Source of the DNA: a virus
Reading direction: 5' to 3' (one strand)
DNA: 25,993 bases
Virus record (IMG/VR): IMGVR_UViG_3300047386_000169
Span: 1 to 25,993 of that record
The position numbers were made by a program, and so were the translations under genes. This document shows positions 1-6,536 of the stretch, in pieces (position 1 is the first letter of the stretch; each line of letters starts with the position of its first letter). Under the pieces are notes generated by a model. That model was not told where the DNA came from. It saw nothing but the letters and a program-made list of their open reading frames with translations, and made no database searches.

Positions 1-671
1 GCGGTAGTACTTCTTTTAGATTCGCTAGAGATGGTGGGTCACCTGTCTCAGATTTTACAGTCAACTTCGACAACGTAAAACTTACTCAGCTCACAGCAGA
101 CGGCCACGTCACAACATGGTATGACCAAAGTTCAAACGGACGAGATAGCTCACAGGCGACAGCCTCGGAACAGCCGAAAATCGTCGATGGTGGCACGCTG
201 GTAACTGACGGTTCAGGTAATCCAGCAATCGTTGGTGACGGCGTAGATGACACTCTTGTTCATCCAACGCTTACTCAAAGCTTAGACAATACCGATTTCT
301 TGGTTTCAGCAGTTTATGAAAACTCTTTGGCATTAGGTGTTTCCGGTGGTGTTCCTCGTTTATATATGACCCAAGCGGCGTGGTCTTACAACACCCTAAA
401 TACTCTTACCTTCAGTAATCAGTCTGGTAGAAATGTTTTGTCATTCCAAACTAATGGAAATGCTCAACAAGTATTTGGGAACGGAATATCACTCGGAACT
501 TCGTCTGAGGCACAAGCCAATTTTTCCCAAACAAGTTTCAATTTAATGAGGGCTGGCTCTGGATTCTCAAACGGCTTTCTTATGGAGGTCATTGTTTACA
601 ATAAAGCTATCTCAACAGCAGACCGTTTGTCTTTTGAGAATGGAATCAATAAGTATTATAACATTTTCTAA
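1..671 (+). CDS. Tail fibre / lectin-like structural protein, C-terminal part (5' end outside the window)
   Basis: The frame is open from base 3 to the TAA at 669-671, so the start lies upstream of the window. About 70 codons in, the translation contains WYDQSSNGRD, then QPKIVDGG and GVDDTL. This pattern is typical of concanavalin A-like (LamG or arabinofuranosidase-B catalytic-like) domains, which bind or cleave polysaccharide and are frequent in phage fibres and marine bacterial surface proteins. The rest is Ser/Asn/Thr-rich beta-type sequence ending SFENGINKYYNIF, a usual end for this fold. I infer a host-surface-binding fibre or an accessory adhesin. Its place before the portal is not the T7 fibre position; the T7-type fibre is at 18052. 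Domain assignment is likely; the exact role is uncertain. Confidence 0.6.
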   Translation, partial: GSTSFRFARDGGSPVSDFTVNFDNVKLTQLTADGHVTTWYDQSSNGRDSSQATASEQPKIVDGGTLVTDGSGNPAIVGDGVDDTLVHPTLTQSLDNTDFLVSAVYENSLALGVSGGVPRLYMTQAAWSYNTLNTLTFSNQSGRNVLSFQTNGNAQQVFGNGISLGTSSEAQANFSQTSFNLMRAGSGFSNGFLMEVIVYNKAISTADRLSFENGINKYYNIF

Positions 672-676
672 ATACC

Positions 677-913
677 ATGTTTTACACTTCAAAAGACCGA
701 GACATCCTCGACGCTTACAACGAGAAAGTAGTCGCTGGTGAAAACTATGACGGCACCACTACCGTGCGCTGGGCTGATGTTATTGAGCATCAAGACGGTG
801 GCCAGTGGGCAATCATTAAGAACCCGGCCTATGCACTCATCGACGGCGAAGAAGATGCGCCAACCGTTGACTCAATCGCTGACTTCTTTTCAAATTTAGA
901 CGAGCTTAATTAA
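677..913 (+). CDS. Small acidic hypothetical protein (78 aa)
   Basis: It starts 5 bases after the preceding stop and its stop shares one base with the next ATG, so it sits tightly inside one transcription unit. The product is acidic with several aromatics (begins MFYTSKDRD, ends FFSNLDELN); no signal peptide, membrane segment or known motif is seen. I do not recognise it. Its place just after a fibre-type gene allows a fibre chaperone or attachment role, but nothing in the sequence proves that. Coding is supported by packing and by codon use like that of the neighbours. Confidence 0.6.
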   Translation: MFYTSKDRDILDAYNEKVVAGENYDGTTTVRWADVIEHQDGGQWAIIKNPAYALIDGEEDAPTVDSIADFFSNLDELN

Positions 914-1242
914 TGGACCCTGACGCACCACTTACAGACATTGAGCAATCCCGAGCCGACACTGGCTTCAGATACTATGTCGTCCAACCTGACGAACTCT
1001 ATACGAGCCTTGTGGCAGCCGTAGATGCTGACCGTGGCTATCCGAATCCTAACACGTTCACGGGCCTACCTCCTGTAGAAAACCTTGCTGAAGCCACTGA
1101 CGGTAGCGGGCGACTCATAGCCATCGACTGCTGGCGCTTTACATCCAACGACGACGCGATGCTTGAAGATGCCGAGGGTGTGCAGGAGTTAACCCAACTA
1201 GAATTTTTATCAATCAAACCTCAACCCGAGGAACTACTTTAA
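913..1242 (+). CDS. Acidic hypothetical protein (109 aa)
   Basis: The ATG overlaps the upstream stop by one base (TAATG), a sign of translational coupling. The product is acidic, has no membrane segment and ends in a Glu-rich tail (PQPEELL). The middle (RYYVVQPDELYTSLVAAVDADRGYPN) looks like a folded cytoplasmic or virion-accessory protein, but I do not recognise a family. It is the last gene before the portal. The 12 bases between its stop and the portal ATG are CA-rich (AACAACAATAACAC) and contain no Shine-Dalgarno. Confidence 0.6.
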   Translation: MDPDAPLTDIEQSRADTGFRYYVVQPDELYTSLVAAVDADRGYPNPNTFTGLPPVENLAEATDGSGRLIAIDCWRFTSNDDAMLEDAEGVQELTQLEFLSIKPQPEELL

Positions 1243-1254
1243 CAACAATAACAC

Positions 1255-2808
1255 ATGCAAGCCGAGACAGCACAGCAACTCTATACCACCCTAGAAGGCG
1301 CACGGTATTCCTACCTTGACCGAGGACGGGCCTGTTCAAAGCTGACGCTTCCTTATGTTATGCCTGAGGAGGGCTTCGGTCCCCACAGTCGCCTAGAGAC
1401 ACCTTTCAGTGGCGTCGGTTCCCGTGGTGTTAACAATCTTGCCTCTAAGCTGCTCCTTGCGTTGTTGCCTCCTAACTCACCTTTCTTTAGATTCCAAGCC
1501 AACGAAAAGAAGCTTGCCGAGGATGATACTCCACCTGAGTTAATGAGTGAGATCGAAGCATCTCTCCAAGCCCTTGAGGAGCTAGTGATGGATGAGGTTA
1601 CCCGAGGTGCATACCGGGTTGCTCTTCACGAAGCCCTTAAGCATCTCATCATCACCGGTAACGCATTGTTATATCTACCGGATGAAGGAGGACTCCGAGT
1701 CTTTCACCTCGACCGCTTTGTTGTTCAGCGTGACCCTATGGGTAATTTGTTATCTGTGGCCACCAAGGAGTCTGTTGCATTCAGCACTCTTTCGGAGGAG
1801 ATACGCCAACGACTTCAACAACAAGATCCGAACCTTGCCGAAAGTGACGCTAAGGTGGACTTGTTTACATCTTGTAAAAGGAAAGCCAAACACTGGGTGA
1901 TCACTCAGGATGTTAATGGTGTAGATATTCCGTATGCTGGTGGTAAGGTAACAATGGACCGCAACCCGTTCATCCCTTTAAGACTTTCTAGGATTGATGG
2001 TGAAGCTTACGGACGTGGGTTTGTTGAGGAATACCTCGGTGACATCCAAAGTCTTGAAGCGTTGACCCGTGCTATTGTCGAGGGATCGGCTGCTGCTGCT
2101 AAGGTTCTCTTTCTTGTTAACCCTAATGGCACCACACGAGCCCGGACGTTAGCTGAAAGCCCCAACGGTGCGATTGTCCAAGGCAACGCCGCTGATGTTA
2201 ACACTCTCCAACTAGATAAGTTCAATGACTTTAGGACAGCCCAGGTTACCATGGAAGCAATCAAGGACCGCCTTGGTGCTGCCTTCTTGTTGACCTCAGG
2301 TGTAGTCCGACAGGCCGAGCGTGTGACAGCCGAAGAGATCCGTATGTTATCTCAAGAGCTTGAGGCTTCCCTAGGTGGTCTTTATTCACTCCTAGCTGCT
2401 GAGATGCAATTACCATTGGTGAAGCGCATCATGTCAGTCATGCAAAAGAAGAAGTTGTTACCTAAGCTTCCTAAGGACTTGGTGAAGCCAGTTATTGTTA
2501 CCGGGGTAGAGGCCCTTGGTAGAGGTAACGATCTTTCTAAATTAGATTTATTCCTTGCCGGTGCTGCTCAGGTCGTAGGACCAGAAGCTATCGGCCAGTT
2601 TGTTAATGTTGAAGACTACTTTAAGCGTCGTGCCACTGCTCTCGGTATCAAGACCGAAGGACTCATCAAGAGTTCCGAGCAGATGCAACAAGAAGCACAG
2701 ATGCAACAGATGCAAGCTATGACTGAGAAGCTAGGACCAGCCGGTATTAAAGCCTTGAATGATCAAGCTATGGCCGGTAATATGCCATCAGTTGAACCAC
2801 AAGAATAA
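1255..2808 (+). CDS. Portal (head-tail connector) protein, T7 gp8-like
   Basis: The portal forms the dodecameric ring at one capsid vertex through which DNA is packaged and ejected. The 517-aa length is close to T7 gp8 (about 536). The N-terminus (LYTTLEGARYSYLDRGRAC, then KLTLPYVMP and SRGVNNLASKLLLALLPPN) is characteristic of the T7 connector family. The C-terminus is Gln/Met-rich (MQQEAQMQQMQAM), as usual for these proteins. The start follows a CA-rich leader without Shine-Dalgarno. The scaffold gene starts 2 bases after its stop, the same order as T7 8-9-10. Family assignment rests on recognised sequence and on order. Confidence 0.93.
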   Translation: MQAETAQQLYTTLEGARYSYLDRGRACSKLTLPYVMPEEGFGPHSRLETPFSGVGSRGVNNLASKLLLALLPPNSPFFRFQANEKKLAEDDTPPELMSEIEASLQALEELVMDEVTRGAYRVALHEALKHLIITGNALLYLPDEGGLRVFHLDRFVVQRDPMGNLLSVATKESVAFSTLSEEIRQRLQQQDPNLAESDAKVDLFTSCKRKAKHWVITQDVNGVDIPYAGGKVTMDRNPFIPLRLSRIDGEAYGRGFVEEYLGDIQSLEALTRAIVEGSAAAAKVLFLVNPNGTTRARTLAESPNGAIVQGNAADVNTLQLDKFNDFRTAQVTMEAIKDRLGAAFLLTSGVVRQAERVTAEEIRMLSQELEASLGGLYSLLAAEMQLPLVKRIMSVMQKKKLLPKLPKDLVKPVIVTGVEALGRGNDLSKLDLFLAGAAQVVGPEAIGQFVNVEDYFKRRATALGIKTEGLIKSSEQMQQEAQMQQMQAMTEKLGPAGIKALNDQAMAGNMPSVEPQE

Positions 2809-2810
2809 AT

Positions 2811-3572
2811 ATGGAAAGCGTTACATTTAGCGAACCCACAGAACAGGAGAATATGTCTCTTGAACAACAGGCTGCCATGCAAGATGAGCAAGCCAAAGAA
2901 CAACAGCCCGAAACGGCTGAAGCTCCTCCACAAGACCGCCCTGAGTGGTTACCGGAGAAGTTTGATAACCCGGAGGCTTTAGCAGACGCTTACAGCAACC
3001 TCGAAAAGCAGTTCCACGAGAACAAAGCCGAGCCATCCGAGACCGAAGACAACGCCACCAGCGAACCAGAGGTAACCAACACTGCTGTCACCAGCGCATC
3101 CGAAGAATACTTCGAGACCGGTGAGCTATCCGAGGAGACCTATAAGTCCCTTGAGGCTAACGGCATCCCTAAGGAGATGGTTGATATGTATGTTAATGGC
3201 TACGAAGCTGTGGCTAACCAACAACAACAAACCTTGATGCAAGAGGCTGGAGGAAAGGAAAACTACGACGCTATGTCTGAGTGGGCAGCTACATCTTTAA
3301 CAGACCAAGAACAAGAGGTGTATAACAACACTGTCGAGTCAGGGGATGTTAACGCAGCAACCATGGCGATCCGTGGTCTATATGCTCGCTTTCAGTCGGA
3401 CGGTGGAACACCTGTTTCTCTTGTCCAAGGGGACACCTCGGGAACAGCCGGGGCATTGCCCTTTAGCTCCTCTAAGGAGATGACGATTGCTATGCAAGAC
3501 CCGCGCTATAGTTACGATAACAAATACCGGGAGCAAGTCTCACAACGACTATCAGTCACAACCGCATTCTAA
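2811..3572 (+). CDS. Capsid assembly (scaffolding) protein, T7 gp9-like
   Basis: This is an internal scaffold that guides capsid shell assembly around the portal and is then lost from the prohead. The product is a 253-aa, very acidic, Glu/Gln-rich protein of low complexity up to about residue 110. It includes WLPEKFDNPEALADAYSNLEK (residues about 45-65), a pattern recurrent in podovirus scaffolds. The C-terminus is more basic (YREQVSQRLSVTTAF), as expected for the capsid-contacting end. It sits 2 bases after the portal stop. Size, acidity and order all match the gp9 family. Confidence 0.88.
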   Translation: MESVTFSEPTEQENMSLEQQAAMQDEQAKEQQPETAEAPPQDRPEWLPEKFDNPEALADAYSNLEKQFHENKAEPSETEDNATSEPEVTNTAVTSASEEYFETGELSEETYKSLEANGIPKEMVDMYVNGYEAVANQQQQTLMQEAGGKENYDAMSEWAATSLTDQEQEVYNNTVESGDVNAATMAIRGLYARFQSDGGTPVSLVQGDTSGTAGALPFSSSKEMTIAMQDPRYSYDNKYREQVSQRLSVTTAF

Positions 3573-3574
3573 TT

Positions 3575-3763
3575 ATGTCAGCTATTATTACTTACATCCT
3601 CGACAACAAAACTGAACTACTCAGTGCCATCTCTATGGTCATTGCTGCTTGTTCCGCTATCGCCGCTCTTACACCTACACCTGTCGATGACGGGTTGGTC
3701 AAGAAGCTTTACAAGGTTGTCGATTTCCTTGCACTTAACATTGGTCGTGCCAAACAAAAATAA
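3575..3763 (+). CDS. Small single-span membrane protein (62 aa), possibly holin-like
   Basis: It starts 2 bases after the scaffold stop. A hydrophobic segment at about residues 14-33 (ELLSAISMVIAACSAIAAL) is followed by TPTPVDDG and a basic C-terminus (NIGRAKQK). Small membrane proteins of this kind, with a TP motif after the span, recur in marine podoviruses near the capsid genes; their role is not established. A holin or a membrane accessory role is possible, but a second holin candidate at 19110 lies in the classical T7 position, so I do not call this one the holin. Confidence 0.6.
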   Translation: MSAIITYILDNKTELLSAISMVIAACSAIAALTPTPVDDGLVKKLYKVVDFLALNIGRAKQK

Positions 3764-3788
3764 CAACATTTAAACACACACGCACCAC

Positions 3789-4124
3789 ATGTCTGTGTCT
3801 CTGCTAGTCAAGTTACTAATATCGTTTCCTCGGTTAGCAGAGGCATTTCGTGGTCTTATGGAAGCCTATGAAGAGAAACTATATGTTGAGCGTCACAGCA
3901 ATATGCGTGATGTTATTGATGAGTGGATGCACTCCGACTCTTCGTCCGACAAAGCTCCCTTACTTTTTAGAGAAGGCCAAAGAGCAGACGTGGACAGCGG
4001 ACCAGAAGCAGACGGTGGGGGAGATGTTACATTACATCAACGACCTAGAGAACAACCAACATGCCCGCTAAACGAAAAGGATTGTCCCTTCGCAAAGAAC
4101 ACAAGTCAGACAAAGGAGGCTTAA
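3789..4124 (+). CDS. Hypothetical protein (111 aa) overlapping a nested lipoprotein frame
   Basis: The N-terminal 50 residues look genuine: an amphipathic stretch (VSLLVKLLISFPRLAEAF) followed by a charged helix (MEAYEEKLYVERHSNMRDVIDEW). From about residue 52 the composition turns unnatural (SGPEADGGGDV, Pro/Arg/Gln-rich), because here the other frame (3868-4071) appears to be under coding constraint. Either both frames are translated, as in Rz/Rz1 spanin pairs, or this protein's tail is poorly constrained. There is no clear 20-residue membrane span, so an inner-membrane spanin is not convincing. The leader is CA-rich (ACACACGCACCAC) without Shine-Dalgarno. Confidence 0.45.
   Translation: MSVSLLVKLLISFPRLAEAFRGLMEAYEEKLYVERHSNMRDVIDEWMHSDSSSDKAPLLFREGQRADVDSGPEADGGGDVTLHQRPREQPTCPLNEKDCPFAKNTSQTKEA
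3868..4071 (+). CDS. Nested small lipoprotein (67 aa), possible outer-membrane spanin
   Basis: Read in the +1 frame relative to 3789-4124. From the ATG at 3868 the product begins MKRNYMLSVTAICVMLLMSGC: a short basic N-region, a hydrophobic core and a lipobox-like LMSGC with the lipidated Cys at residue 21. The mature part is about 46 residues (TPTLRPTKLPYFLEKAKEQ, ending in a helical YINDLENNQHAR). An in-frame ATG 18 bases earlier (3850) would only lengthen the N-region. Nested lipoproteins are the hallmark of Rz1 o-spanins, and T7 also has an overlapping spanin pair, though next to its terminase genes. Spanin function is inferred; a superinfection-exclusion lipoprotein is an alternative. Confidence 0.5.
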   Translation: MKRNYMLSVTAICVMLLMSGCTPTLRPTKLPYFLEKAKEQTWTADQKQTVGEMLHYINDLENNQHAR

Positions 4125-4306
4125 CAGAAAAAGGGCGCAAGTATTACAACCGAAAGACAGGTAGTAACTTAAAGAAACCGCAACCAGAGGGAGGCCCGAG
4201 GAAGCGGTCTTTTTGTGCGCGGATGTCCGGCGTCAAAGGCCCGATGAAAGATTCCAAAGGCAGGCCCACTCGAAAAGCTTTAGCTCTTAGAAGGTGGAAA
4301 TGCTGA
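4061..4306 (+). CDS. Small very basic phage protein (81 aa), function unknown
   Basis: The ATG overlaps the end of the lipoprotein frame by 11 bases. The product is rich in Lys/Arg (MPAKRKGLSLRKEHKSDKGG; YYNRKTGSNLKKPQPEGG) and contains RSFCARMSGVKGPMKDSKG and a C-terminal ALALRRWKC. I recognise this as a conserved family common in marine podoviruses, where it lies near capsid genes and has no proven function. The strong positive charge and conserved Cys residues suggest nucleic-acid contact or a zinc-binding packaging accessory; this is inference. Confidence 0.72.
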   Translation: MPAKRKGLSLRKEHKSDKGGLTEKGRKYYNRKTGSNLKKPQPEGGPRKRSFCARMSGVKGPMKDSKGRPTRKALALRRWKC

Positions 4307-4338
4307 ACCCAACCCCAACCAATAACAATAACACTATT

Positions 4339-4461
4339 ATGCCCAAAGTAGGAGATAAGTCGTATCCGTATACCCCTAAAGGTAAGAAAGCAGCTAAGAA
4401 AGCAGCCAAGCGGAAAGGGTTGAAGATCATGTCGAAGAAGAAGAAAGGCAACGGATCTTGA
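4339..4461 (+). CDS. Tiny Lys-rich protein (40 aa)
   Basis: A short frame starting at ATG 4339 behind a CA-rich leader (AATAACAATAACACTATT) and ending TGA at 4459-4461. The product begins MPKVGDKSYPYTPKGKKAAK and is about 40 percent Lys, with no acidic residue after Asp6. Its stop overlaps the TTG start of the next gene by 4 bases, which supports translation. Similar tiny MPKVG...YTPKGKKAAK proteins occur between scaffold and capsid in other marine podoviruses. A DNA-condensing or capsid-decorating role is possible but unproven. Confidence 0.6.
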   Translation: MPKVGDKSYPYTPKGKKAAKKAAKRKGLKIMSKKKKGNGS

Positions 4462-4784
4462 GGAAAGTAAACGAAAACCTCCTGTTAGGAGATGTTATTA
4501 AAATAGATTTCCTAGACCACGTGCAAGACGGCACCGATGGTCCCCTTGAATGCTCAGTCTATGGTTCACTTACGGACATAGGCGATAACTACCTTACTGT
4601 TACCTCATGGCAAGGCTGTGAGAATAACACAACAACTTTCACCATTATTACAAGCTGCATAAGTAGCTTGGTGGTGTTTAAACCAAACGTCATCATAAAG
4701 ATAGACTCCCCCGAGGCCGACGATGAGACCCACTGCGGTGGACAATCAATAACTCCGAACCCGGTTATGGACACATCAGAATGA
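4458..4784 (+). CDS. Hypothetical protein (108 aa) with TTG start
   Basis: The only plausible start is TTG at 4458, in a TTGA overlap with the upstream stop, indicating translational coupling. The first part reads as a compact beta protein (LLLGDVIKIDFLDH; YGSLTDIGDNYLTVTSW), and the C-terminus is polar and probably disordered. No membrane span or known motif is seen. It ends 36 bases before the capsid ATG. An RNA-binding or decoration function cannot be judged from sequence. Coding is supported by the overlap and the absence of competing frames. Confidence 0.5.
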   Translation: MRKVNENLLLGDVIKIDFLDHVQDGTDGPLECSVYGSLTDIGDNYLTVTSWQGCENNTTTFTIITSCISSLVVFKPNVIIKIDSPEADDETHCGGQSITPNPVMDTSE

Positions 4785-4820
4785 GGACAACCTTAACAAC
4801 AACTAAAACAACAAAATACT

Positions 4821-5861
4821 ATGGCTAACACCCTACCGTCCCGCTTGGGACAAGTCAACGTGGCAGGTGATGCGAATGCTTTGTTCCTCAAGGTGTTCTC
4901 AGGAGAAATCCTGACCACATTCGAAGAGTTCAACGTGATGAAAGGACTTCACACGATTCGGACTATTGCTAACGGTAAGTCTGCTCAGTTCCCTGTAACT
5001 GGTATCGCTGATGCTAACTACCACACCCCAGGTCATAACATTGCTGATTCAACGGCTGGTTATTTGAGTCAGATTAAACACGCTGAGAAAGTTATCAGCA
5101 TTGATGATGTCCTACTTGCCTCAACCTTCATCGCAAACATTGATGAGCTTAAGAACCACTACGATGTCCGAAGCATTTATGCTCAGGAACTCGGTAAGGC
5201 TCTTGCAAAGCGTTTTGATCTTGCAACCATGAAGACCCTTGCGGCTGCTGCACGTACTGAATCTGCACTTAAGACCTCTGCATCTGATGGATACGATGGT
5301 ATAGACGGGATCGCTATCAACAGCACTGTCGCCCTTAACTCGTTAACCGGTCAAAACATCCAAGATGTCCTCTTTGAGGCTGCTCAGAAGCTTGACGAGA
5401 ACGACATCCCTAACGACGGAAAGCGTTTCGCTATCCTTAAACCTAAAGACTACTACACCTTGATCGCCTCTGGTGAAGAGGTTGTTAATCGTGACTTCGG
5501 TGGTCGTGGTGATGTTGCTACTGGTCGCATCCCAATGGTTGCTGGAATTAACCTCTACAAGAGTAATCACCTTAACGACATTGACTCTGACTTGTCAGGT
5601 GTCTCTACTGGAGATGGTTCATCTTCCGTCAAGAATGACGTGTTTGGTGGAGGTTCCAATGGCGCTGGCTACAACGGAAACTTGTCAAAAACTCAGATCA
5701 TCGGTGGACACCCGTCGGCTATCGGAACTGTCAAGCTCCTTGACCTTGCTACCGAAAGCGACTACAAGGTCGAACTACAAGGAAGCCTGTTCGTAGCTAA
5801 GTATGCTATGGGCCACGGCGTCCTTCGCCCCGAGGCTGCTTTTGAAGTAACCGCCCCCTAA
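4821..5861 (+). CDS. Major capsid protein, T7 gp10A-like
   Basis: The main shell subunit, HK97 fold. The product is 346 aa, almost the same as T7 gp10A (345). Features of the T7/cyanopodovirus capsid family: N-terminal LGQVNVAGDANALFLKVFSGEILTTFEE region, then HTIRTIANGKSAQFPVTG, IDDVLLASTFIANIDELKNHYDVR and QELGKALAKRFDLA. The start follows a long CA-rich leader (TTAACAACAACTAAAACAAC) with no Shine-Dalgarno, the most developed such leader in the window, fitting the most abundant product. A strong terminator follows. No programmed frameshift like T7 10A/10B is evident. Confidence 0.95.
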   Translation: MANTLPSRLGQVNVAGDANALFLKVFSGEILTTFEEFNVMKGLHTIRTIANGKSAQFPVTGIADANYHTPGHNIADSTAGYLSQIKHAEKVISIDDVLLASTFIANIDELKNHYDVRSIYAQELGKALAKRFDLATMKTLAAAARTESALKTSASDGYDGIDGIAINSTVALNSLTGQNIQDVLFEAAQKLDENDIPNDGKRFAILKPKDYYTLIASGEEVVNRDFGGRGDVATGRIPMVAGINLYKSNHLNDIDSDLSGVSTGDGSSSVKNDVFGGGSNGAGYNGNLSKTQIIGGHPSAIGTVKLLDLATESDYKVELQGSLFVAKYAMGHGVLRPEAAFEVTAP

Positions 5862-5882
5862 TACCCCCTAATAACCCCAACG

Positions 5883-5925
5883 GTCGCACTCCTTTCTTTA
5901 ATGATGGGGGTGCGGCTTTTTCTTT
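5883..5925 (+). terminator. Rho-independent terminator after the capsid gene
   Basis: A 10-bp stem (GTCGCACTCC at 5883-5892 with GGGGTGCGGC at 5907-5916, including two G-U pairs) closes a 14-base loop and is followed directly by a T-rich run (5917-5925). T7 has its only late terminator, T-phi, at exactly this place after gene 10, so the role is probably the same: high capsid mRNA with partial read-through into tail genes. Confidence 0.88.
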
Positions 5926-5936
5926 TCCCAATTACT

Positions 5937-6533
5937 ATGGCTACCCTTACCACCAAACTTGACGCTGTTAACACCATGCTCGGTTACGTTACCGAAGCAC
6001 CTGTAAACTCTATCGCTAACACTACTTCTTTGCCGCCATCTGCTGCACTTGCTAAAGGTGTTATTGACGAAGTGTCACGTGAGGTTCAACAAGATGGGTG
6101 GCACTTTAACACAGCCCTAGACTACAAGTTGGACGCCAACGCCTCCAATAAGTTTGTGTTACCTGACAACGTCCTGCAAGTGGACACAGTTGACACCACC
6201 TATGATGTAGTCCAACGAGGCACCACATTGTTTGACCGCAAGAACTACACTGATGTATTCACTGAAGACGAGCTTAAGGTTAACATAACATTTTTACTTG
6301 AATACGAAGAGCTACCAGAACAGGCTCGACGTTACATTGCCCTCAAGGCATCCCGGATGTTTGCTAACAGACTTGTTGGCTCCCGTGAGATTGAGGCACT
6401 TATTTACCGTGATGAGATTCGCGCCAAGGCAGCTATGGAAGAAGCTGAAGGTAACAACTCTGATCGAACCATCTTCGACAACTACGACACTGCTACACGT
6501 ATCGGCATCAACCGCCGCACTGACCTTGCTTAA
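5937..6533 (+). CDS. Tail tubular protein A, T7 gp11-like
   Basis: This protein forms the ring adapting the portal to the tail nozzle. The 198-aa length matches T7 gp11 (196). It begins MATLTTKLDAVNTMLGYVTE, then APVNSIANT, VIDEVSREVQQDGWHFNT and a C-terminal YIALKASRMFANRLVGSREIE, all typical of the gatekeeper family. I chose the ATG at 5937: the in-frame ATG at 5901 lies inside the loop of the capsid terminator and would add a meaningless MMGVRLFLFPIT prefix. It ends 3 bases before tail tubular protein B. Confidence 0.93.
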   Translation: MATLTTKLDAVNTMLGYVTEAPVNSIANTTSLPPSAALAKGVIDEVSREVQQDGWHFNTALDYKLDANASNKFVLPDNVLQVDTVDTTYDVVQRGTTLFDRKNYTDVFTEDELKVNITFLLEYEELPEQARRYIALKASRMFANRLVGSREIEALIYRDEIRAKAAMEEAEGNNSDRTIFDNYDTATRIGINRRTDLA

Positions 6534-6536
6534 ACG

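Noticed and set aside
228-235. ATCGTTGG in the fibre gene as another copy of the integrase repeat
   Set aside because: Only 8 bases match and it is alone; consistent with chance.
5901-5936. Upstream ATG start for tail tubular protein A
   Set aside because: It lies in the loop of the capsid terminator and adds a non-homologous prefix; the family start MATLTTKLDAV is at 5937.
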